DNA from: Streptomyces liliifuscus
GTDB taxonomy: Bacteria; Actinomycetota; Actinomycetes; Streptomycetales; Streptomycetaceae
Reading direction: 5' to 3'
Length of the DNA: 64,000 bases
NCBI RefSeq assembly: GCF_016598615.1
Contig: NZ_CP066831.1
Location: forward strand, 5,642,001-5,706,000
Positions 34,758 to 43,454 of this stretch are shown here, piece after piece; positions within the stretch are counted from its first letter, which is position 1; each line of letters starts with the position of its first letter. The notes below the pieces were generated by a model. The model did no database searches, had not been told where the DNA came from, and saw only the letters and a program-made list of their open reading frames with translations. The position numbers and the translations under genes are program-made.

Positions 34758-35785
34758 GCACGATGACCACCGTCCAACTGGCCATCGGTGCCCTCACGCT
34801 GGTGACCAACGCGTTCTTCGTCGGCGCCGAGTTCGCCCTGATCTCCGTACGCCGGAGCCAGATCGAACCGCGTGCCCAGGAGGGCAACAAGCGGGCCCGG
34901 ATGACCCTGTGGGGGCTCAGGCACATCTCCGCGATGATGGCGACGGCCCAACTCGGCATCACCGTCTCGTCGTTGGTGCTGGGCGCGGTCGCCGAGCCGG
35001 CCATCGCGCATCTGCTGGAGCCGGCCTTCGAGGCGGCCCGTGTCCCGGACGCCCTCGTCCACCCGATCGCCTTCGTGATCGCGCTCACCGTGGCGACGTA
35101 TCTGCACATGCTGATCGGCGAGATGATCCCGAAGAACCTCGCGCTCGCCGCGCCCGTGCCCGCCGCGCTGCTGCTCGGACCGCCCCTGGTGGCCCTCACC
35201 CGCGCACTGAAGCCGGTCATCTTCGGTATCAACGCCTTCGCCAACGCCCTGCTGAAGCTGCTGCGGGTCGAGGCCAGGGACGAGGTGGAGTCGGTCTTCA
35301 CCGACGACCAGCTCGCCCGCATGGTCGTCGACTCCAGCCAGGCCGGGCTGCTCTCGTCGGCGGACGGCGAGCGGCTGCGCGACGCCCTGGAGCTGGGCAC
35401 CCGCCCGGTCGGCGAGATCCTTGTGCCGGCGCAGCGGATGCGTACGGTCGAACACACCGTCACCCCGGCACGGCTGGAGCGCGCCGCAGCCGAGGCCGGC
35501 TTCTCCCGCTTCCCGGTGACCGGCGAGGACGGCACGGTGCTCGGGTACCTCCACATCAAGGACACCCTCGGTGTCACCGACCGGGACCGGCCCTTCCCGC
35601 GTACCGCGCTGCACGCGGTCACGCGCGTCCGTATCGACACCCCGCTCGACGACACCCTCACCGCGCTGCGCGCCAATGACAGCCACCTGGCCGCGGTCAC
35701 CGGCGAGTCGGGCAAGGTCCTCGGCTTCGTCACGATGGAGGACGTGCTGTCGGAACTGGTGGGACCGGCCCCGGCGGGGGTCTGA
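34754..35785 (+). CDS. CorC/HlyC-family membrane protein, second paralogue
   Basis: 343 residues from ATG 34754, overlapping the first paralogue by 4 nt. It has the DUF21 domain (TVQLAIGALTLVTNAFFVGA, EFALISVRRSQIEPRAQEGN, AQLGITVSSLVLGAVAEPAI) and two CBS motifs (FSRFPVTGEDGTVLGYLHIK; LAAVTGESGKVLGFVTMEDV). It stops before the CorC_HlyC domain, so it is shorter than its partner. Tandem pairs of this kind, one full and one lacking the C-terminal domain, are common in actinobacteria. Substrate probably a divalent cation. Confidence 0.9.
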   Translation: MSTMTTVQLAIGALTLVTNAFFVGAEFALISVRRSQIEPRAQEGNKRARMTLWGLRHISAMMATAQLGITVSSLVLGAVAEPAIAHLLEPAFEAARVPDALVHPIAFVIALTVATYLHMLIGEMIPKNLALAAPVPAALLLGPPLVALTRALKPVIFGINAFANALLKLLRVEARDEVESVFTDDQLARMVVDSSQAGLLSSADGERLRDALELGTRPVGEILVPAQRMRTVEHTVTPARLERAAAEAGFSRFPVTGEDGTVLGYLHIKDTLGVTDRDRPFPRTALHAVTRVRIDTPLDDTLTALRANDSHLAAVTGESGKVLGFVTMEDVLSELVGPAPAGV

Positions 35786-35893
35786 CCGGTCGCGGCCGGG
35801 GTCCGAGCGGTCGCGGGGCACGGTGGCATGGCCTCCGCCACAGTGCTCCGCGACTACGGCGACTATCGTGGCGATCCGAATCGAACGCGGAGT

Positions 35894-35917
35894 GGTTCAC
35901 AGGGATCGGTTCACAGG
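35894..35917. repeat. Direct repeat GGTTCACAGG x2 before the kinase gene
   Basis: GGTTCACAGG occurs at 35894-35903 and 35908-35917, one 14-bp period apart, 35 bp before the kinase start. Possibly a regulator site. Confidence 0.4.
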
Positions 35918-35951
35918 TACTGGGTCGGGTCGTGTCGGGGAAAGGCGCGCT

Positions 35952-37649
35952 GTGTCGGACGAGGGGCGGTTGATCGCCGGGCGGTACCGGTTGATCGAGC
36001 GGATCGGCCGCGGTGGCATGGGCACCGTGTGGCGTGCCGAGGACGAGGTCCTCAGCCGCGAGATCGCGCTCAAGCGGCTCCACGTCCAGCAGCACCTCTC
36101 CGAGGACGAACTCGCCACCGTCTACGAACGCACCCGCAGGGAAGCCCGCAGCGCCGCCCGGATCGCCCACCCGAACGTGATCGTCGTCCATGACGTCCTG
36201 GACGACGAGGGGTTGCCGTGCATCGTCATGGAGTACGTGCACGGCACCACCCTCGGCGCGCTCCTCAAGGGCGGCGGGGCCCTGCCGCCCGCCGAGGCCG
36301 CCCGGGTGGGCCTCGGCATGATCGCCGCGCTGCGGGCCGCCCACGCCGCCGGAGTGCTGCACCGCGACGTGAAGCCGGGCAACGTGCTGCTGGGCGGGAA
36401 CGGCCGTGTCGTCCTCACCGACTTCGGCATCGCGATGGCGACCGGTACCTCGACGCTCACCAAGACCGGCGAGATCATCGGCTCGATCGACTACATCGCG
36501 CCCGAGCGCATGAAGGGCCACAAGCCCGGCCCCACCGCCGACCTCTGGGCGCTCGGCGCCACCCTCTTCCAGTCCGTCGAGGGCAGGCCCCCGTTCCGCA
36601 GGGCCACGGCGATGGAGACCGCGTACGCCATCGCCGTCGACCCGCTCGCCCCGATGAAGCAGGCCGGTCCGCTCGAACCCCTCATCGAGATGCTGCTCGC
36701 CAAGGAACCGGACGAGCGTCCGTCGGCGGAGGAGACGGAACGGGCGCTGCGGGTCGTGGCGTCGGAGGCACCTGGCTCGGCGACGGGCCCGGCGACGGGC
36801 GCGACCATGGGCGCCACGACGGAGGCCACGTGGGCGGCGGCCGTGCCGGGGAGGGCGACGGCGACCGTGGCGGCGACGGCACCGACAGGACCGACAGGAC
36901 CGACGGGGCCGACGGGGATGACGACTTCGGCCGGGGCCACGCTCACCGACTCGGAATCCGGATCGGGACCGGTGGTGCGGGGCCCGGGTGCGGCGCCCGC
37001 TCCCCTCGGTGACAGGGGCAGGGGTGGCGACGACGGGGCCGGCCGCCGGGGACGTAAGCGGCGCCCCCTCCTCTGGAGCGCGGTGGCCGTGACGCTGGCC
37101 GCCGCTGCCGTGGCGGGCGGGCTCTACGCGATGACGGCCGAGGACGGCGGAGGCAGGAAGGGCACGGCGGCGGCGACCTCACCGGCCGCGTCCGAGCCGC
37201 CCCCCGTCCCCGCGGGGTTCCGTCTGGTCAGGGAGAAGGCGCTGGGAGCCACCTTCCCCGTCCCGAAAGGCTGGAAGCGCAACGACAAGGCGAGCGCCGA
37301 ACAGGTCACCTACACCGACCCGTCGCGCCTGGTCGAGCTGACCATCGGCACCGTGAACCCCGCCGGCGCGAACCCCGAGTCGCACTTCCAGAACATCGAG
37401 GCCAACACCAAGCTCAACTACTCGACGTACCGGAAACTGCGCATGCAGCGCACCACGTTCCAGGGAAAGCCCGCGGCGGTGTGGGAGTTCACCTTCCAGG
37501 GCAAGGTCCGCGGCTTCCGTGCCATCGACTTCGGCTTCGGCGAGGAGGGCGGCACGGAGTACGACATCTACCTCTCGGCGCCCGAGGCCCAATGGGACAC
37601 GCACCGCCCGGTGTTCGACAAGGTCAAGGCGGGTTTCCGCGTCGGCTGA
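35952..37649 (+). CDS. Transmembrane Ser/Thr protein kinase with outer sensor domain
   Basis: 565 residues from GTG 35952 with GGGAAAGG upstream. The kinase domain at about 10-270 has RIGRGGMGTVWRAEDEV, IALKRLHV, HRDVKPGNVLLGG, TDFGIAMATGTSTLT and APERMKGHKPG. A low-complexity Thr/Ala/Gly/Pro linker includes TGPTGPTGPTG. A membrane helix lies near 375-395 (LLWSAVAVTLAAAAVAGGLY). The outer 150 residues form a compact domain (PAGFRLVREKALGATFPVPK; VYTDPSRL-type strands; WEFTFQGKVRGFRAIDFGFG) found on several Streptomyces kinases. It probably senses a cell-surface cue. It stands alone, 166 bp after the CorC pair. Confidence 0.92.
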   Translation: MSDEGRLIAGRYRLIERIGRGGMGTVWRAEDEVLSREIALKRLHVQQHLSEDELATVYERTRREARSAARIAHPNVIVVHDVLDDEGLPCIVMEYVHGTTLGALLKGGGALPPAEAARVGLGMIAALRAAHAAGVLHRDVKPGNVLLGGNGRVVLTDFGIAMATGTSTLTKTGEIIGSIDYIAPERMKGHKPGPTADLWALGATLFQSVEGRPPFRRATAMETAYAIAVDPLAPMKQAGPLEPLIEMLLAKEPDERPSAEETERALRVVASEAPGSATGPATGATMGATTEATWAAAVPGRATATVAATAPTGPTGPTGPTGMTTSAGATLTDSESGSGPVVRGPGAAPAPLGDRGRGGDDGAGRRGRKRRPLLWSAVAVTLAAAAVAGGLYAMTAEDGGGRKGTAAATSPAASEPPPVPAGFRLVREKALGATFPVPKGWKRNDKASAEQVTYTDPSRLVELTIGTVNPAGANPESHFQNIEANTKLNYSTYRKLRMQRTTFQGKPAAVWEFTFQGKVRGFRAIDFGFGEEGGTEYDIYLSAPEAQWDTHRPVFDKVKAGFRVG

Positions 37650-37867
37650 CGCCTCGTCGTCCCGGCGTCCGTTTCGTGCCTCAAGGTACGGTGGGTGCAT
37701 CGAGGCCGAGGAGTCACCTGTCACCCGGCTCGACGGAGCTGCAGGAGAAGCTCGACCGAGTCGCAGGAGAAGAGAGCCCGTTCAGTCGCACGGCCGGCCG
37801 TGTTCGCCGCGTCCGTCGCGAACGAACCACCGGTACGCCGTAGTCGTGCCCCAGACAGGAGCGCTCC
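37650..37867. other. 218-bp gap without a supported gene
   Basis: A frame through 37700-37843 reads STELQEKLDRVAGEESPFSR but has no good start. No repeat-family copy or terminator hairpin is obvious. It holds the promoter of the DUF5994 gene, with AGGAGCGCTCC directly before its ATG. Confidence 0.4.
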
Positions 37868-38278
37868 ATGACCACCGTCCCCGTCCTCGAACCCCTGCCT
37901 TCCCAGCCCCTCGCCCGCCTCCGACTGGCCCCGCACAGCACGCTGCCCCGCCGTATCGACGGGGCGTGGTGGCCCCACTCGCGCGATCTGCTGGTCGAAC
38001 TCCCGCTGTTGATCGGCGCCTTGCCCCGTACGTGGGGGCAGATCACCGGCGTCACCGTGAACACGGCGATGTGGGCGGCGTCGCCCGGCCGGATGCTCGT
38101 CGCCAACCATGTCGTACGGCTGAGCCGGTCCTCCGGGTCGCACGGCCGGCACACCGTCTGCCTGGTCAGTCCGGGCCGGGGCCGCTGGGATCTGCTGGTC
38201 GTGCCCCCGGAGGTCGACGCGGCGGACGCGGAGCCGCTGATGGCGGCCGCGGCGGCGGGCGTGCGTCCGTCTCACTGA
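37868..38278 (+). CDS. DUF5994 family protein
   Basis: 136 residues from ATG 37868 with AGGAG six bases upstream. RRIDGAWWPHSRDLLVELPL, then ITGVTVNTAMWAAS and WDLLVVPPEVDAADAEPLMA, match the actinobacterial DUF5994 family by its WWPRSRDL and LLVVPP signatures. The function is unknown. These genes often occur in several copies per Streptomyces genome and are linked to osmotic or sporulation regulons, but nothing nearby confirms that here. Soluble, no signal peptide. Confidence 0.78.
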   Translation: MTTVPVLEPLPSQPLARLRLAPHSTLPRRIDGAWWPHSRDLLVELPLLIGALPRTWGQITGVTVNTAMWAASPGRMLVANHVVRLSRSSGSHGRHTVCLVSPGRGRWDLLVVPPEVDAADAEPLMAAAAAGVRPSH

Positions 38279-38303
38279 CGGCGTCGCCGAGGACCGGCGC
38301 GGA

Positions 38304-38894
38304 TCAGCGCAGTGGCCTGCGGATCCATACCTCGCGGACGGCCGACGGGGAGTGGGGGGCGAGGAGGCCCAGCCTCGACCAGCCCCAGGCGCGCACGGTC
38401 GCCTGGGCGGCGTTCGCCGGACGGCCGCCGCGGTCACGGCCCTCGCTTCCTTCGTCGTCGGGTCGCTCCAGGTCCACAGCCGCGACGACCAGATCGGCGT
38501 CGAGCCTGGCCAGCAGCCGTTCGCCCAGGAGGGTCGCGACGCCGGCCCGGCGGTGGGCCGGCAGCACCATCAGTTCGGCGAGCAGGAAGGTACGGCCCGA
38601 GGCGGTGAGTTCCTCGATGTCCGTGGGCAGTTCCCCGCGGAAGTCCGACCACCACTCGCCGGTGCGCTCCACCGGGAACCCGTACGCGCAGCCGACCAGT
38701 CCGCCCGCGTCGGCGACCATCATGTCGAAGCCGACGCGCTGCACATGCTGCTCGAACCGGTCCAGGAAGCCCTGGCGGTCGCGGTATTCGGCCCCCGCGG
38801 CACCCCGGTACGCCGTGACGTGCACATCCGCGACGGCGGCCCGCTGCTGCTCGGCCTGCCACCGGGACAGCCTGCGCAAGTACACCTCGGTCAT
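38304..38894 (-). CDS. GNAT-family N-acetyltransferase
   Basis: 196 residues from ATG 38894, six bases after GGGGGAGG. TFLLAELMVLPAHRRAGVAT is the acetyl-CoA motif A (Q/RxxGxG/A form: RRAGVAT). FDMMVADAGGLVGCAYGFPV and LLGERLLARLDADLVVAAV fit the GNAT fold. The last 40 residues (WGWSRLGLLAPHSPSAVREV) form the usual C-terminal strand. The substrate is unknown. The 180 bp upstream contains only C/T-rich short repeats. Confidence 0.85.
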   Translation of the reverse strand: MTEVYLRRLSRWQAEQQRAAVADVHVTAYRGAAGAEYRDRQGFLDRFEQHVQRVGFDMMVADAGGLVGCAYGFPVERTGEWWSDFRGELPTDIEELTASGRTFLLAELMVLPAHRRAGVATLLGERLLARLDADLVVAAVDLERPDDEGSEGRDRGGRPANAAQATVRAWGWSRLGLLAPHSPSAVREVWIRRPLR

Positions 38895-39074
38895 ACGGGT
38901 CCTCCCCCGGCCGCGCGGGATGGTCATCCCCCGACTCGGCATCATCACAGCACGAGCCCCCGGGGTAAACGGGGCGTCGCGATCAACCGGTCTCCACCGC
39001 CGGGACAATTCCGTATCCGCCTCCTGCCTCCCGCCTTCCGCCTCCCGCGTTCGGTTTCCGCGTCCGGGTTCCGA

Positions 39075-42000
39075 CTAGCCGACCGGCACCGGGGTCACCG
39101 CCGCGGCCAGCGGATACGCGCCCGTCCCGAGGGCGGTGCCGACCGTGCCGCTCGCCGTCGTCACCGGTACGAGTTCACCGGCGTCGGCGGTCGTGACGTA
39201 CGCCGTGCTCCCGTTCCAGTCGAGCGCGACGTCGAAGGCGGACCTGCCGACGGTGACCGGGGTGCCGGGGGCGCCGGTGACCGTGTCGACGGGGGTGACC
39301 CTGTCGCCCGTGCTCGCGCTGACCCACAGCGTGCGTCCGTCCGGGGAGAGGGCGAGTCCGTACGCCTGCTGGCCGTTGACCAGGAGGGTCGGGCGGGTGT
39401 CGTTGGTGGCGGTGTCGATCGGAGTGACCGTGGAGCCACCGGAGTTGGACACGTAGACGGTCTGTCCGTCGGGGGCCGCGACGACGTTGAAGGGGTTCGG
39501 TCCGACGGGGATCGCCGTACCGGCCCTGCCCGCGGGGAGAGTTACGGGTGTGACCGTGCTGTCGTGGATGTTCGCCACGTACAGGGTGGACCCGTCCGGT
39601 GTGATCGCCATGTTCTCCGGGCCGTCGCCGACCGCGACCTTGGCGCCCGCCGTGCCCGTTGCGAGGTCCACGGGCTGGACGGCGTCGTCGGAGTAGTCGG
39701 CGACCCAGAGGGTCTTCCCGTCCGGGGTGAGGGCGAGCCCGGCGGGCAAGTCGCCGACCGCGACCGTGGCGGTCACCCTGCCCGTCGGTACGTCGATGAC
39801 ACTCACGGAGTCGGATCCCTGGTTGGCGGCGTACGCGGTCCGGCCGTCCGCGCTGACGACGACCTCGCCGGGGTTCTTGCCGACCGCGATCTCGGCGGAC
39901 GCCCCTGACGTCAGATCCACCGAACTGACCGACGCCCCACTGAAGTTGGCGGTCAGGGCGCGCTCGCTGCCGCTGCCGTCCGTCACCCGTACGGGAATGG
40001 CCCGGCCGAGGAGCCCGTCCCCGCGGACGACGACGGACCGTACCCCGCTCTCCGCCCCGCTCGCCGCCGTGAAGGTCACGGTGGCGGTTGCCTCGCCGCC
40101 CGCCGGAACGGTGACGGACCCCGAGGACGGGGAGGCGGTGACACCGTCGGGGGCCGCGATCCGCCAGGCGACGGTGCGGGCGGCCGTCGAGCGGCTGTCG
40201 GCCACGGTGAGGGTGGTCGTGCGGTTCTCGCCCGGGGCCAGCGACAGCGACGACGGATGGAACGAGGCGTCCGGGCCGGGATCGGGGGCTGCCCGCAGCG
40301 TGGCGTCGTAGAGGAACTGCTCCATGACACCGGGCGCGACCTGCTGCGGAACGGAGTCCAACTCCTTGCGCTTAGCCTGCAGCTGACCGTAGAGCGTCCG
40401 TACGGAGTCGTCGTCGCCGGACGCCTGCGCGACCATCAGCCGTACGGCTGTGTCACCTGCGGTGCCGTAGGCGCCGAGCTTGTCCAGCCAGGCCGAAGTC
40501 TCTTTCAGGAAGCCGGAGTTGCCGAGGTGGGCGCGGAGTTCGCCGGGGGCGGCGGCCATGGAGGTGAAGTAGGCACGGAGCTTTCGGGCGGCGGCCGGTA
40601 GCCCGTCCCCGCTGTCCAGCGCCTTCGTGAAGGTCTTGATGAGCGGGGTGAGGGTGGGCGACTCGGTGGAGTTCAGCCGGGAGGAGTGGTTGTTCTCCGC
40701 GAAGATCCGCAGGGCCGGGGCCGCGCGTCCGCCGAGGTCGGCGACCGAGGCGAGGAAGGAGGCCCTCGGGTCGTACGCGTCCGGGTTCCAGGCGAAGTCG
40801 GCGGAGGTGAAGAGTGCGAGCTTGCTGGCCTCGGCCTGGACCATGGGGTTGGCGGTGATACCGGTGACGACGTCGGCCACGCCCGCCTCCCGCCCCGTGT
40901 ACGGGCCGAGCAGCAGTCGGCTGGTGGCGTAGTCGTTGACGGGGTAGTTGTCCCAGAGCAGGACCGGATGCCCGAACAACTCCCGGGCCCGGCGGGCCTG
41001 TTCGGTACTGATGGTGGGTGCGATGACACCGTCGCCGGTCCACTCGACGACGACCGACGGGTCCAACTTCTCCCGCAGGGCCGTCTTGTACGGGGAGTCG
41101 GCGAGGTCGGAGTACTCGGTCGGCACCATCTCCAGCGGTGCGAGGTCGGAGTGCGCCTCGACGAAACTGTCGACGACCGAGTTGAGCAGCGAGGCCTGTG
41201 CGCTGCCGGCCGCGCCGCCCCCGCTGCCGTACGCCTCCTCATCCTCGGCGCAGTTCCAGTCGGTGTAGCTGATGTCGTCCAGCGGCACGGCGAACGACCG
41301 CACGCCGATGGCGTACAGCGACTCGAACTTCGCGACGAGTGCCTTCGCGTCGGCGGCCGACGAGTAGCAGACGGAGAGGCCGGGCGAGAGGGCGTAGGTG
41401 AAGCGGACATGGTTCGCGTCGGCGCGGTCGACGAGCTCCTTGAGCGCCGCGAGCCGCTCGGCGGGGTACTCGTCCCGCCACTTCGCCCGCAGATACGGGT
41501 CGTCCTTGGGCGAGTAGACGTACACGTTCTGCTTGGTACGCCCGTAGAAGTCCAGCTGTGACAGCCGCTCCCGCTGCGACCAGGGCGCCCCGTAGAACCC
41601 TTCGACCACCCCACGGAGTGCGGCGGCGGGCCAGTCGCGGACGGTGACGTCGGGCACGGCCTTCCCCCGTCCGACCAGCTGACGGAAGGTCTGCGCGGCG
41701 TAGTACGTACCGGTGACGTCCACCCCGGACAGCGCGACCTTCCCGCGCCCGGCGGCAACCGCGTACCCCCCGGACGGCAGCCCCTTGGGCGACTCGCCCC
41801 CGAGCCGCTTCAACACGCGGGCGGTGGCGGGGTTTTCACCGGGCCCGCCGATGTAGACGGTGAGGTCGGCGTCGGGCACGCTCCGACCCGCGACGACGGT
41901 CCGGATGGTCCGGGCCCCGGCACCCCGAAGCACCCTCTCGACGAGCTCACGCGCGGCCGGGTCGGTCCCCCGCCCGACAACTTCGACTACCCGCTCGGGC

Positions 42001-42260
42001 ACGCGCTGGGAGGTGTGGCCGGGTCGCAACTCCCGTGGCGTCGGCCAGACGTGGGGGAGGCGGACCTGGGAGTCGGCACGCTCGGCTGCACTGGCGGCAG
42101 GGATGGCGGGGATGGCGGAAGCGCCTGGTGCGACGCCCAGCAACCCGACGACCAGACCGGCAAGAAGCCCGAAGACGCCCGCCCTGGACTTCGACTTGGA
42201 CTTCGGCTTCCGCGCCCAGCTCCCGCTCTCGCATCCACTTCGGTTCAATGTTTTATCCAT
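39075..42260 (-). CDS. Secreted GH84 beta-N-acetylglucosaminidase-like protein with YVTN beta-propeller
   Basis: 1061 residues from ATG 42260. A basic N-terminus (RKPKSKSKSRAGVFGLLAGL) and hydrophobic core end with an AXA site near residue 60. Residues 70-190 are the GH20b-like N-terminal domain. Residues 190-480 are the GH84 catalytic barrel: LRGVVEGFYGAPWSQRERLS, YVYSPKDDPYLRAKWRDEYP, and the adjacent Asp pair in PLDDISYTDWN. A helical domain and an NPCBM-type beta domain follow. About 270 C-terminal residues are YVTN repeats (VVSADGRTAYAANQGSDSVS) forming a propeller. The likely role is extracellular release of GlcNAc from glycoconjugates, with the propeller as a binding module. No Shine-Dalgarno sequence is obvious. 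Confidence 0.9.
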   Translation of the reverse strand: MDKTLNRSGCESGSWARKPKSKSKSRAGVFGLLAGLVVGLLGVAPGASAIPAIPAASAAERADSQVRLPHVWPTPRELRPGHTSQRVPERVVEVVGRGTDPAARELVERVLRGAGARTIRTVVAGRSVPDADLTVYIGGPGENPATARVLKRLGGESPKGLPSGGYAVAAGRGKVALSGVDVTGTYYAAQTFRQLVGRGKAVPDVTVRDWPAAALRGVVEGFYGAPWSQRERLSQLDFYGRTKQNVYVYSPKDDPYLRAKWRDEYPAERLAALKELVDRADANHVRFTYALSPGLSVCYSSAADAKALVAKFESLYAIGVRSFAVPLDDISYTDWNCAEDEEAYGSGGGAAGSAQASLLNSVVDSFVEAHSDLAPLEMVPTEYSDLADSPYKTALREKLDPSVVVEWTGDGVIAPTISTEQARRARELFGHPVLLWDNYPVNDYATSRLLLGPYTGREAGVADVVTGITANPMVQAEASKLALFTSADFAWNPDAYDPRASFLASVADLGGRAAPALRIFAENNHSSRLNSTESPTLTPLIKTFTKALDSGDGLPAAARKLRAYFTSMAAAPGELRAHLGNSGFLKETSAWLDKLGAYGTAGDTAVRLMVAQASGDDDSVRTLYGQLQAKRKELDSVPQQVAPGVMEQFLYDATLRAAPDPGPDASFHPSSLSLAPGENRTTTLTVADSRSTAARTVAWRIAAPDGVTASPSSGSVTVPAGGEATATVTFTAASGAESGVRSVVVRGDGLLGRAIPVRVTDGSGSERALTANFSGASVSSVDLTSGASAEIAVGKNPGEVVVSADGRTAYAANQGSDSVSVIDVPTGRVTATVAVGDLPAGLALTPDGKTLWVADYSDDAVQPVDLATGTAGAKVAVGDGPENMAITPDGSTLYVANIHDSTVTPVTLPAGRAGTAIPVGPNPFNVVAAPDGQTVYVSNSGGSTVTPIDTATNDTRPTLLVNGQQAYGLALSPDGRTLWVSASTGDRVTPVDTVTGAPGTPVTVGRSAFDVALDWNGSTAYVTTADAGELVPVTTASGTVGTALGTGAYPLAAAVTPVPVG

Positions 42261-42308
42261 CGGCGAAGATGGTGATGGATGAATTCACCGAGGGCAAGAC
42301 CGCGTGGC

Positions 42309-42878
42309 CTAGGTGTCGAGGGGCGGCTCGGTCGGCGGGTGCAGTCGGGCGAACTCGTCGGCGAGTATGCCCAGGAGGACGAGATCGTGGTGCCGCCCGG
42401 CGAGGAACACGTGATCGCGAAGGCGCCCCTCCTCGACGAAACCGAGCCGATGATGGAGCGCCAACGACCCCTGGTTGTGGGCGAAGACCCGCGCTTCGCA
42501 CTTGTGGTACCGCCGCTCGGCGAACATGAACCGCAACAGCATCACCACGGCTTCCGCCGCGTAGCCCTTGCGCCGATGATCCGCACCGACCGTGACGCCG
42601 TACTCGAAGCGCCCCGCCTGCGGATCTGCCTGGTTGGCGGAGACGGCACCGACCATCTCCCCGGTGTCGAGCGCCTCGATCGCCAGCCGGAAGCAGTCAC
42701 CCTCGGGCTCGGCCGCGGCCTGTTCCTTCGCCCAGGCCCGATGACCCTCGGCGGAACGAGGCGGACGAACCGCGTCCCCCAACCGCTCCTCGTCCACGGC
42801 GAACCGCATGAGCGCGGTCCAGTCGTCGGGCTCGATCCCGCGCAGCCGTATCCGCGTGCCTGTCCAGAACGATGTCAT
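42309..42878 (-). CDS. GNAT-family N-acetyltransferase (RimJ/RimL type)
   Basis: 189 residues from ATG 42878 (MTSFWTGTRIRLRGIEPDDW). The much longer open frame upstream is not coding. YGVTVGADHRRKGYAAEAVV is the acetyl-CoA loop. LRFMFAERRYHKCEARVFAH and NQGSLALHHRLGFVEEGRLR are the RimJ/RimL-type motifs. RimJ-like members acetylate protein N-termini, antibiotics or small amines. Divergent from the VOC-domain gene with a 120-bp shared promoter region. Confidence 0.88.
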   Translation of the reverse strand: MTSFWTGTRIRLRGIEPDDWTALMRFAVDEERLGDAVRPPRSAEGHRAWAKEQAAAEPEGDCFRLAIEALDTGEMVGAVSANQADPQAGRFEYGVTVGADHRRKGYAAEAVVMLLRFMFAERRYHKCEARVFAHNQGSLALHHRLGFVEEGRLRDHVFLAGRHHDLVLLGILADEFARLHPPTEPPLDT

Positions 42879-42998
42879 CCACCATTGGATCAACCGAAGA
42901 CACCGCCAGTCCACCGGGTGTCGAGAAAGTGTTGGTGGCTTCGTCCCAGGGGCATCAGCGGTCGGCAGTGGCCGTAGGCGGAAGAAGGAGAGAGCAGC

Positions 42999-43439
42999 AT
43001 GGCTGTTCAGCGGATGGACAATGTCGGCATCGTCGTCGAGGACATGGATGCCGCCGTCGCGTTCTTCGTGGAGCTGGGGATGGAGCTGGAGGGCAGGGGG
43101 GAGGTCGAGGGTCTCGTCGCCGACCAGTGCACCGGACTCGACGGCGTCCACTGTGACATCGCGATGCTCCGGACCCCGGACGGTCACAGTCGGCTCGAAC
43201 TGTCGAAGTACCGCAGCCCCGCGGCGATCAGCGTCGGGCCGCGCAACCAGCCGCACAACATTCTGGGCACGCACCGCGTCATGTTCGCCGTCGACGACCT
43301 GGAGGACACCATTGCGCGCCTGCGCCCTCACGGCGCCGAACTCGTCGGCGAGATCGCCCGGTTCGAGGACAGCTATCTGCTCTGCTACCTCCGCGGCCCG
43401 GAGGGCGTCATCGTCGGACTGGCCGAGCAACTGGGCTGA
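42999..43439 (+). CDS. VOC-family (glyoxalase/dioxygenase superfamily) protein
   Basis: 146 residues from ATG 42999, after GAAGGAGAGAG. Two beta-alpha-beta-beta-beta modules are seen: MDNVGIVVEDMDAAVAFFVE and PHNILGTHRVMFAVDDLEDT. LLCYLRGPEGVIVGLAEQLG carries the C-terminal Glu position. Possible metal ligands are the His in CDIAMLRTPDGHSRLELSKY and the Glu near the end. The family covers glyoxalase I, fosfomycin-resistance enzymes and extradiol dioxygenases; no specific activity can be assigned. Confidence 0.87.
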   Translation: MAVQRMDNVGIVVEDMDAAVAFFVELGMELEGRGEVEGLVADQCTGLDGVHCDIAMLRTPDGHSRLELSKYRSPAAISVGPRNQPHNILGTHRVMFAVDDLEDTIARLRPHGAELVGEIARFEDSYLLCYLRGPEGVIVGLAEQLG

Positions 43440-43454
43440 GAGGGAAATGACCCG

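Noticed and set aside
37700..37843. Small protein STELQEKLDRVAGEESPFSR upstream of DUF5994
   Set aside because: No start codon with a ribosome site and no family resemblance; possibly a remnant, but unsupported.
42309..43430. 373-codon GNAT frame with a long N-terminal extension
   Set aside because: The extension is antisense to the VOC gene; the GNAT fold starts at the ATG at 42878.
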